This document shows, piece after piece, positions 1-5,883 of a stretch of 17,328 nucleotides of DNA. The DNA is from Pseudomonadota bacterium. Lineage in GTDB: Bacteria; Pseudomonadota; Gammaproteobacteria; Steroidobacterales; Steroidobacteraceae. The stretch covers positions 1-17,328 of the forward strand of contig JAEWLQ010000012.1 of NCBI GenBank assembly GCA_023457495.1, in the 5' to 3' direction. The notes under the pieces are model-generated. The model had not been told where the DNA came from. It did no database searches and saw only the letters and a list, made by a program, of their open reading frames with translations. The number at the start of each line of letters is the position of its first letter. Position 1 is the first letter of the stretch. A program made the position numbers and the translations under genes.

Positions 1-78
1 GACTGAGTTAGCGCCGTAAGACGCCCTTGCGCCGCGCGCGGCGCTAACTCAGTCTTTTCTCACCCGGCACCAACATCC
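1..78. repeat. Element E, copy 1 (palindromic, cut by window edge)
   Basis: A perfect 15-bp inverted repeat is visible: bases 1-15 (GACTGAGTTAGCGCC) pair with 40-54 across a 24-nt spacer (16-39). The right arm continues through TCTTTTCTCACCCGGCACC to about position 71; the left arm must continue before base 1. Bases 42-78 are identical to 867-903. It lies downstream of the stop of the 129-767 gene. The form (long palindrome, intergenic, several copies) resembles REP/REPIN-type elements. No transposase is in the window. Confidence 0.85.
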
Positions 79-128
79 AATTTCGCCGGTCGAATTCGAG
101 CGCGATGAAGCCTGCACGGCGCGGCAGG

Positions 129-767
129 TCATTCCCTGAATTCTTCGCCACCGCCGCAGCGGGTCAACGATCCGATGTAGCGATTCAACTGTGGCGGTCT
201 CAAAGGGAATGCGGTCTTGTTAGCCTTGGCCCAACGAAATCGTGAATTGTAAGGCCCCATCGCCGCGAACACCGCGCCGACTTCGGCTCCCTGCCACCCC
301 TCGACAGCCTCTTTCATGCAGGAGCAGAACTCGGCCTGCTTGACGCCCTTTTGCATGTCGGTGCTCCAGTAGCCATCGCAGCCTTCGCCCGCGTACATCT
401 GCTCAAGTGGCTCTTTCCAGCATGCTTGCTGGATCGCGGGAGTTGCGTGGACTTTGAATTCGTTGTCCCCAATTGCCTGTGCGGACAATGCCGCCTTCGG
501 CAGTGACTCAAGCAACTCGCGTGCCTTCGCCGGATGGCACACGCACATGGTCTGATACATCTGCCTTGTCACGATGATGACCCCGGTATCGCCTTTGGCC
601 TTCGCATCAGCCATTGCCGCCGCGTGCTGTGGGCACTGTTCAGCGAGCATGCGCACGTAATTGTTGAGCATGCCGCCCAGCGAATCATCCCTCCACTGTG
701 GGTGGCTCGAATTGCTGAAACAAATCGCCAATACCGCGATCAGGCTTCTGCTCATCCTTGCTTTCAT
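129..767 (-). CDS. Hypothetical secreted protein with two CxC cysteine modules
   Basis: I do not recognise this 212-residue protein. A weak hydrophobic N-terminal stretch (residues 8-17, after two Arg) suggests export; translation could also begin at Met5. The rest is soluble-looking. There are eight cysteines after the leader: C45, C75, C77, C116, then C130, C148, C150, C204. This gives two successive sets of the form C...CxC...C, so the protein is probably a tandem repeat of a four-cysteine domain stabilised by disulfides or binding a metal. The start codon is 10 nt after the stop of a beta-lactamase remnant, so it was probably once downstream of that gene in an operon. It now lies between two direct copies of element E. 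No good Shine-Dalgarno is seen. Expression and function are unknown; the intact frame and codon use support a real gene. Confidence 0.7.
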   Translation of the reverse strand: MKARMSRSLIAVLAICFSNSSHPQWRDDSLGGMLNNYVRMLAEQCPQHAAAMADAKAKGDTGVIIVTRQMYQTMCVCHPAKARELLESLPKAALSAQAIGDNEFKVHATPAIQQACWKEPLEQMYAGEGCDGYWSTDMQKGVKQAEFCSCMKEAVEGWQGAEVGAVFAAMGPYNSRFRWAKANKTAFPLRPPQLNRYIGSLTRCGGGEEFRE

Positions 768-777
768 AGTGTTTTTC

Positions 778-866
778 TCACGGCCCCCTCTCTACTGCCA
801 CGAGCCTTCCGATCTCGACATGCGCCGCGACCAATTCCTTCAACGGCAGCTGCGCCTCGTACGGCA
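778..866 (-). pseudogene. 3' remnant of a second class A beta-lactamase gene
   Basis: Reading the minus strand from about 861 to the TGA at 780-778 gives a peptide containing AHVEIGRLV and LPLKEL. It aligns without gaps to the last 23 residues of the intact beta-lactamase at 1779-2645 (LPQKDL, AHAEIGRLV). By hand count 14 of 23 residues are identical, and both end in Pro followed by the stop. The upstream side breaks at element E (867-903), so the remaining roughly 90% of the gene is missing. There is no start codon or signal peptide. It is a dead fragment of a diverged paralogue, not a recent copy, because DNA-level identity is limited. Confidence 0.8.
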
Positions 867-903
867 CGCTAACTCAGTCTTTTCTCACCCGGCACCAACA
901 TCC
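867..903. repeat. Element E, copy 2 (single arm)
   Basis: These 37 bases are identical to 42-78. Only one arm is present; where the spacer and the opposite arm should be, the sequence turns into the beta-lactamase remnant. Read on the minus strand this copy encodes the last residues of the CPBP protease (MLVPGEKRLS) and its TAG stop, so the repeat is part of a coding sequence. Confidence 0.9.
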
Positions 904-1774
904 TGCGCCAGAGCAACGATACGATGGCCGCTACGAAGAAAATCGTGCAGAAGATGCTGCCTTCGGGTCCCTGGGCGCCGCCGGTCAGATAGTCGGGGCC
1001 GACGGGCGACAGCTGGGCCAGTAACGCCGGGGCACCGCTGTTCATGCCGGTGACGGGCAGCTCGAAACCTGTTGCCAGCAGCCAGTTCCACCCGGCATGC
1101 CAGCCCATGACTCCCCAGACGTTGCCCGCGCGTAGAGCCCAGACGCAGGTGAACAACGCGAACAGGACGAGGTTCAGCGTCACCAGCCACGGCTGGCCGG
1201 GACTGAAGTGGAGCAGACAGAACACCGCGCATGACAGCGCCACGGCCAAGGCCACATTGAACTTGCGCGCGATGGCGGACAGCAGCCAGCCGCGGAACAC
1301 CAGTTCCTCGACGCTCGATTGCACCGCGAAGCCGATCGCGAGGATGGCGATGTTCAGCAGGGCCATGGGCGAGCGCAGCGCGCTCAAGTACGAGACTGCT
1401 TCGTAACCTCCGGCAATCCAGCTCGCGAGGATCACGAAGAGAATCGCGGCCCATCCGATGAGGAGGCCGCGCAGGAACGCCGCCGGCCCACCCGGCCGCG
1501 TCAATCCGATGGTCGCGAACGGCCGGCGCTCGACGTACTTCACCCAACCGAGAACCACGAGGCCGATGACGCCAAAGGGAACCAGCAGGAATGCCGCGAG
1601 GGCAGCAGTTCCGAGCGGGTCTCCCTCCGAGTCCAGGAGCTCGAGGCGCTCGAACACGAGCAGCGCACCGATCAGCGGCAGAAGGACGAATGCGAGCGCG
1701 AGGAACGGCGCGAGAGCGCCCCAGGGCAGCCAGCCCTGCGCGGGCTCCGGGGAATAGAGCGCGCGCGACTTCAT
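869..1774 (-). CDS. CPBP-family intramembrane glutamic protease
   Basis: This 301-residue, strongly hydrophobic protein belongs to the CPBP (CAAX protease and bacteriocin-processing; Abi/Rce1) family, membrane peptidases that use a Glu/His site inside the bilayer. The three signatures are visible: EExxxR at E156-E157...R161, FxxxH at F185...H189, and HxxxN at H226...N230. About seven or eight membrane segments can be traced, the first around residues 20-41. The substrate is unknown. The ATG lies 4 nt after the beta-lactamase stop, with no clear Shine-Dalgarno, so it is probably translated from the same message. The last ten codons and the stop come from element E, so the natural C-terminus has probably been replaced or extended; this should spare activity because the tail follows the last membrane helix. 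The family call is firm; the role is not known. Confidence 0.88.
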   Translation of the reverse strand: MKSRALYSPEPAQGWLPWGALAPFLALAFVLLPLIGALLVFERLELLDSEGDPLGTAALAAFLLVPFGVIGLVVLGWVKYVERRPFATIGLTRPGGPAAFLRGLLIGWAAILFVILASWIAGGYEAVSYLSALRSPMALLNIAILAIGFAVQSSVEELVFRGWLLSAIARKFNVALAVALSCAVFCLLHFSPGQPWLVTLNLVLFALFTCVWALRAGNVWGVMGWHAGWNWLLATGFELPVTGMNSGAPALLAQLSPVGPDYLTGGAQGPEGSIFCTIFFVAAIVSLLWRRMLVPGEKRLS

Positions 1775-1778
1775 GCGA

Positions 1779-2645
1779 TCAGGGCCACTTTTCTTCCGTC
1801 ACCAGGCGCCCGATCTCCGCATGAGCGGAGATGAGATCCTTCTGCGGCAGTGTCGATTCGCTCATGTACACGGCGATGAGGATGGGACGTCGCTCCGGTG
1901 GATAGGCGATGGCAACGTCGTTCACGGCGCCGTTCTGGCCGGTGCCGGTTTTGTCACCGACCTGCCAGCTGCGCGGCATGCCGGCGCGCACGCGGTCGCG
2001 CCCGGTATTCGAGATGTTCATCCAGTCGATGAGCATCGCGCGCGCCGGCAGTGACATCACGTCCTGCGTGAAGATCTTCAGCATCGAGTCGACCATCGCG
2101 CGCGGCGTGGTCGTGTCGCGCGGATCGCCCGGCAGGTTGCTGTTGAGCTCGAGCTCCATGCGATCGAGCCGCGTGACTTCGTCGCCGATGCTGCGCATGA
2201 AGCGGGTCACGGTCTCGGGGCCGCCGATGGCGGCGAGCAGGATATTGGCCGCCGCGTTGTCGCTGCGGGTCACGATGGCCTTGCACAGGTCCTGCACGCT
2301 CATCGTCTCGTCGCCGGCCGCAAGCGCGGCTTCCACCATGGGCGACGTCGGCAACACGTCCTTGCGCGCGATCGGCACGGGATAGGCCAGCGGAAACGCG
2401 CCGCGGTCCACCTGCCACAGGATCGAGGCCGCCAGCAGCATCTTGAACGTCGAGGCCATCGCGTACCGGGAATTCTCGTCGTATCCGATGCGCCGGCCGC
2501 TCTGCGAATCGAGCACGTGCACGCCGAGCCGGCCGCCGATGCGCTTGTGGAGGGCCTTGAGCGTGCGATCTGCGCGCGCCGCCGCGGCGGGTTCGGCCAG
2601 GGCCGCGGCCACTGCCAATGCAACGAGATGACGCCGCGTGAGCAT
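1779..2645 (-). CDS. Class A serine beta-lactamase
   Basis: The 288-residue protein hydrolyses beta-lactams in the periplasm through an acyl-serine intermediate. All class A landmarks are present: STFK (S65, K68; Ambler 70/73), SDN (S128-N130; Ambler 130-132), omega-loop E164-x-E-L-N168 followed by PGD and RDTTTP, and KTGTG (K232-G236; Ambler 234-238). The leader has TRRH followed by a short Ala-rich hydrophobic stretch ending near AAARA, which may be a Tat signal as in Stenotrophomonas L2. The Cys pair typical of class A carbapenemases (69/238) is absent, so penicillinase/cephalosporinase activity is likelier. The ATG shares one base with the channel gene's stop (TGATG), and GGAAG lies just upstream, indicating translational coupling. 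There is no adjacent AmpR/LysR or BlaR1/BlaI regulator, so it is probably an intrinsic chromosomal enzyme expressed with the channel. Confidence 0.95.
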   Translation of the reverse strand: MLTRRHLVALAVAAALAEPAAAARADRTLKALHKRIGGRLGVHVLDSQSGRRIGYDENSRYAMASTFKMLLAASILWQVDRGAFPLAYPVPIARKDVLPTSPMVEAALAAGDETMSVQDLCKAIVTRSDNAAANILLAAIGGPETVTRFMRSIGDEVTRLDRMELELNSNLPGDPRDTTTPRAMVDSMLKIFTQDVMSLPARAMLIDWMNISNTGRDRVRAGMPRSWQVGDKTGTGQNGAVNDVAIAYPPERRPILIAVYMSESTLPQKDLISAHAEIGRLVTEEKWP

Positions 2646-4558
2646 CAGTCTTCCGCCAGCACGACGATCTTGTCGTGCTCGGTGAAAGCGTGTTTCTCGG
2701 ACTTCTTCGGGTTCACGTTCACTCCGTAGCCGCGCGACCGGTCGTCGGCGTGTTTCATGATGCGATAACCGAGCGCGGTTTCGCCACGCTGCGCGGCGGC
2801 CTCGAGCACGGTGTAGAAATCCACCGTGGCGCCGAGCTTGACGTAATCCGTCATGGGACGAATGTATATCTCGCTGCCTTCGGAGCTGAATAGCACCTTG
2901 AAGACCTTTTCGAGGTGCTTGTTCTCCGACAACTGCGACATCATGAGGCTGACCAGCTTGTCGCTCACGATGAAATCGTCGGCGCGCGCGATCTGCGCGA
3001 GCGCGCGGTTCCGGATATCCATCATCTCGCTGACGATGGAGAGCCGCGTGCCCGCGGAATCGGCCAGGTTGCGCAGGTGCAGCAAGGTGATCAGCGTCTT
3101 CGCGTCCGCCTCCTGGATCGGCAGATCGCTGTAGCTCAGCAGGATGACGTGCTCGAAGCTCGCGGCCTTGACCGCGGCGAGCGTCGCGGCGTGGGTGATG
3201 TCGCCGTCGGCGAAGCGCACCTTCTGGCGGCGCATGCGTTTCGCGACGCCGAGCAGTGTGTCGCGCACGCCGTCGTGCCGGCAGATCACGATGGTCTCGG
3301 AGCCGGGCGCGACGTAATTGTCGAGTTCCTCGATGATGGCCTGGGCCTTGCTATTCCAGCCGAGGATGAGGATGCGCTCGGGCGCGGGCGGCAGGCGATC
3401 GCGATGGGACAGCGCGCTCGAGTCCGGCAGGCCGCCACCGGCATCGGGGCGCAGGATCAGCGTGTCGTCATCCTCGGTGATCGCGATGACGCTGTCGGCG
3501 CTGCCGAAGGCCGTATCCATGGGGGGATTGATGAGCACCTCGCCGTCGCCGCGCATGATGCCCATGACGGTCGAATCCTCGTACGCGGCGATCACCTCGC
3601 GGTATGTGCGGCCCGCGAGCGCGGGCTCGGGCTTGAAGTAGATCTCCGCGCCGTCGAAGTCGAGTAGTTCGGTGTAGACGACGGAGAGGCCCGACTGTCG
3701 GCAGGTCTGCGCCGTCACGCGTGCGATCAGCTCCTCGCCCTGCACGTAGATCGCTTCCCGGCCGCCGACCAGCGCCGCCGCCTCGAGATTCCGCGGCTCG
3801 CGGATCTCGGCCACGATGTGATACGGCTCCTGCTTGCGGTTCGGGTTGTTGGTGATCGCGAGCACGGACTTTATAACGTTGATGTCCGGGTTATCGGTCT
3901 CGGGCGCGAGCACGATGACCGAACGCGCGGAGTGCGGATCGACGACCGCGAGATCGTCGAGGTCGAGCGGATTGCCGCTGCGGCAGATGACGCGCGTGTT
4001 CCGCGTGCTCGGAAACTTCGCGCGGATGTCATCCTCCATCTCGATCTTGTCGCGCTCGGCGAGGGTCACGATGCACGGATCCTTCTGGTTGGAGTTCGCG
4101 ATCAGGAGCTCGCCGATGATGGAATACACCTTGCTCGACCAGCCGAGGATCAGCGTGAAATCCCGCTCGATGACGCGCGAGCGGCCCTTGCGCAGCTCCG
4201 CGAGCCGCGTCTCGAGACCCGAGGTGATGGTGCCGATCAGGATGCTGACGATGAAGATGCCGCCGATGGTCACCAGCGCCATGAGCAGGCGCAGCTGCCA
4301 GCCCGAGTCGCCGGCGATGACGCCCGGATCGAGCGTGCGCAGCATTGCCTGCCAGGCGCCTTCGAGGAATCCGTAGGGATGTTCGTGATCGGCAGGGTCC
4401 TGCCCGATGCGCATCACGGCGAGGATCAGCGCCGCGAGCAAGACAATGGCGGTGGATAGCAACGCCAGCCATCCGATGATGGCGATGGTGCCTTTCGACA
4501 GGGTGTTCTCGAATCGATAGCGCAGCCGGTCGCGCCAGGTCACCGGTGTCTGAGGCAT
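2645..4558 (-). CDS. CASTOR/POLLUX-related ion channel with tandem RCK-like domains
   Basis: This 637-residue inner-membrane protein has two predicted membrane helices (about 24-49 and 88-113) around a pore-loop region (about 65-86). The cytoplasmic part follows, opening with the family-typical stretch RKGRSRVIERDFTLILGW (about 123-140). Two regulatory NAD-binding-like (RCK) halves are visible by internal repetition: FTLILGWSSK/RILILGWNSK (about 134 and 396), and AEIYFKP/SEIYIRP further on in each half. The potassium-channel filter TVGYG is absent, as in CASTOR/POLLUX, the plant nuclear-envelope cation channels; bacterial homologues are of unknown function. A GGGAGGGG Shine-Dalgarno-like run lies about 10 nt upstream of the ATG. 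It is the first gene of the channel-beta-lactamase-CPBP set. Ion selectivity cannot be read from the sequence. Confidence 0.88.
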   Translation of the reverse strand: MPQTPVTWRDRLRYRFENTLSKGTIAIIGWLALLSTAIVLLAALILAVMRIGQDPADHEHPYGFLEGAWQAMLRTLDPGVIAGDSGWQLRLLMALVTIGGIFIVSILIGTITSGLETRLAELRKGRSRVIERDFTLILGWSSKVYSIIGELLIANSNQKDPCIVTLAERDKIEMEDDIRAKFPSTRNTRVICRSGNPLDLDDLAVVDPHSARSVIVLAPETDNPDINVIKSVLAITNNPNRKQEPYHIVAEIREPRNLEAAALVGGREAIYVQGEELIARVTAQTCRQSGLSVVYTELLDFDGAEIYFKPEPALAGRTYREVIAAYEDSTVMGIMRGDGEVLINPPMDTAFGSADSVIAITEDDDTLILRPDAGGGLPDSSALSHRDRLPPAPERILILGWNSKAQAIIEELDNYVAPGSETIVICRHDGVRDTLLGVAKRMRRQKVRFADGDITHAATLAAVKAASFEHVILLSYSDLPIQEADAKTLITLLHLRNLADSAGTRLSIVSEMMDIRNRALAQIARADDFIVSDKLVSLMMSQLSENKHLEKVFKVLFSSEGSEIYIRPMTDYVKLGATVDFYTVLEAAAQRGETALGYRIMKHADDRSRGYGVNVNPKKSEKHAFTEHDKIVVLAED

Positions 4559-4637
4559 GCGTCGCGGCCCCTCCCAAGGCGTTGGACGATGTCCCGGATT
4601 TGATCACATCGGATGGTCGCAGACCACGCCGCGCAAG

Positions 4638-4889
4638 TTAGTCGCCGCGCGTCGGGGTCCTAACCACGATGTCGATGGATTCGGTGTTCGGGTCGAAGAC
4701 GATCTCCGCCTCGCGGCGCTCGAGCTGTCGGCGCACCTGCAGCACCTTGGTCTCGAACGGCACTTCCCGCTCGCCGTAGTCGGTGCCCTCGCGCAGCACG
4801 AAGGATTCGATGACGCCGGTCAACGCGTCGGCGGACAGCTCCGTGTGCGGCACGACGATGGGTGGCAGCGGAGAAGCCTCGTCAGTCAA
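4638..4889 (-). CDS. yheU: UPF0270 (YheU-like) protein
   Basis: An 83-residue protein matching the small UPF0270/YheU family, which has no established function. The core IESFVLREGTDYGE (about residues 27-40) followed by VRRQLERREAEIVFDP is close to E. coli YheU. It is slightly longer than the usual ~72 residues because of an N-terminal extension. The start is taken as TTG at 4889: an in-frame stop lies 15 nt further upstream, no ATG is available, and GGAAGGG sits 5 nt before it. GTG at codon 13 is an alternative that would give a length nearer the family norm. It follows the DoxX-like gene by 28 nt on the same strand, with a 16-bp tandem repeat between and across the junction. Confidence 0.85.
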   Translation of the reverse strand: MTDEASPLPPIVVPHTELSADALTGVIESFVLREGTDYGEREVPFETKVLQVRRQLERREAEIVFDPNTESIDIVVRTPTRGD

Positions 4890-4890
4890 A

Positions 4891-4922
4891 TCGCCCTTCC
4901 ATCAAGTCGCCCTTCCATCAAG
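4891..4922. repeat. Two-copy 16-bp tandem repeat
   Basis: TCGCCCTTCCATCAAG occurs twice in direct contact (4891-4906 and 4907-4922). On the minus strand each unit carries a Shine-Dalgarno-like GGAAGGG followed by TTGA. The unit duplicates the translation-initiation region of the YheU gene and overlaps the stop codon (4918-4920) of the DoxX-like gene. Confidence 0.9.
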
Positions 4923-5637
4923 TCGAATACTTCCTGATGAGCCACGCCGATCCGGCGAGCGCGGTCGAGAATCCGAGCATGAGCCACTCGGCGTGTTCGC
5001 CCGGCGAACCGATCACGCGCGGAATGTGCACCAGCAACACGAACGACGCCATCATACCCGCGAGGCAGGCGGCGGCGAGCCGCGCCTGTACGCCGCTCAC
5101 CAGCGCGAGGCCGGCGGCAAGGTGTCCGGCGCCGGTGGCCCACGCCCAGAAGGTCTGCGAAGGCGGGATCCATGCGGGCACCATCGTGGCCGTGAAGTCG
5201 ATGTAGTTGAAATGCGCGAAGCCGAACACGATCGCGCTCACGCCGGCCAGCACGCGCGTGATGAGTCGCAGCGTGTTGCGCGCCGGGCCAGCATTGGAGG
5301 CCCACAAGGCGAGTCCGCCCATCGCGAGCAGATTGATCTCCGCGGGCGCGTTCCATGCGCCGATGTGTGTCCAGGATGCGAGCGCGTTCGGGAAGTGGAA
5401 CGCGATCACCCACAGTCCGTAGAACACCGCGAGCGTGAGCGCGCCGATGCTTGCGTAGCGGCGCACCAGCAGCGCGCAGCCCGCGATGAGCAGGATACCG
5501 GCGCTCACGTACGCATAAGGCACACGCGGGATACCGGCCGGCACCGCCTGCCACTGCAGGGCGAAATTACCGAAGACGAGCCCGACGATGCCTAACAAGA
5601 TGGCGCCGGCGGCATAAGGAAGCACGTTGTAGTTCAT
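4918..5637 (-). CDS. DoxX-like integral membrane protein with internal duplication
   Basis: A 239-residue hydrophobic protein with about seven to eight membrane helices. I see two related halves: residues about 8-93 and about 126-215 share the plan FG-F...VP..IP..., then an Ala/Gly-rich helix pair, then a helix leading to HFPNA or HIPRV. Such four-helix halves resemble the DoxX/DoxD superfamily, but no substrate or partner can be named. The ATG is preceded by GGGGGT at 5 nt, a usable Shine-Dalgarno. It is transcribed toward the YheU gene and probably shares its message. Upstream it is separated from the cytochrome bd operon by element B. Function unknown; the family assignment is tentative. 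Confidence 0.65.
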   Translation of the reverse strand: MNYNVLPYAAGAILLGIVGLVFGNFALQWQAVPAGIPRVPYAYVSAGILLIAGCALLVRRYASIGALTLAVFYGLWVIAFHFPNALASWTHIGAWNAPAEINLLAMGGLALWASNAGPARNTLRLITRVLAGVSAIVFGFAHFNYIDFTATMVPAWIPPSQTFWAWATGAGHLAAGLALVSGVQARLAAACLAGMMASFVLLVHIPRVIGSPGEHAEWLMLGFSTALAGSAWLIRKYST

Positions 5638-5652
5638 GATGACCCCCGAGGA

Positions 5653-5756
5653 AATGGGGACATTCTCCGTTTCCTAGCAAAAGGGGACAGACCTGGAGGC
5701 TGTGCTCCGGATCGAGGCCTGTCCCCGTTTGCTAGGAAACGAGGAATGTCCCCATT
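5653..5756. repeat. Element B, long imperfect palindrome
   Basis: Arms 5653-5694 and 5715-5756 (42 nt each) are inverted copies with four mismatches, separated by a 20-nt spacer that itself can pair GGAG with CTCC. Each arm contains GGGGACATTC, TTTCCTAGCAAA and GGGGACAG. The palindrome occupies the gap between the DUF2474 gene and the DoxX-like gene, and its right end overlaps the stop codon of the former. It is REP/REPIN-like. As RNA it would form a very stable hairpin and could block read-through or protect the 3' end of the cyd message, although no U-run follows. Confidence 0.85.
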
Positions 5757-5883
5757 ATCTTAACCACCAGCGGAGGATCAGGCTAACTACTCCGAGCGCG
5801 GAGACGCTTACGGCCCAGATGAGGGCCATCCAGCCGAGGCGGCGTCCCAGGGGTGGTTCAGCCATCGGCTCAGTGGTATCCAT
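5755..5883 (-). CDS. DUF2474 small membrane protein of cytochrome bd oxidase
   Basis: This 42-residue gene ends the cytochrome bd operon. The product has an N-terminal polar part, then RRLGWMALIWAVSVSALGVV (about residues 14-33), one membrane helix, and a basic end (RWWLR). This matches DUF2474, tiny one-helix proteins encoded after cydB in CIO-type operons. By analogy with CydX it may be a small subunit stabilising the oxidase, but I know of no direct proof for this family. The ATG at 5883 overlaps the end of cydB by 14 nt and has AAGGT about 8 nt upstream. ATG at 5865, 4 nt after the cydB stop, is an alternative that removes six residues. The stop overlaps element B. Confidence 0.82.
   Translation of the reverse strand: MDTTEPMAEPPLGRRLGWMALIWAVSVSALGVVSLILRWWLR

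Noticed and set aside
79..128. Short frame running into element E copy 1 (FIALEF...MLVPG)
   Set aside because: It shares the MLVPGEKRLS ending with the CPBP gene because both contain element E, but upstream it overlaps the Cys-rich gene's end and shows no similarity to the protease; not supported as a gene remnant.
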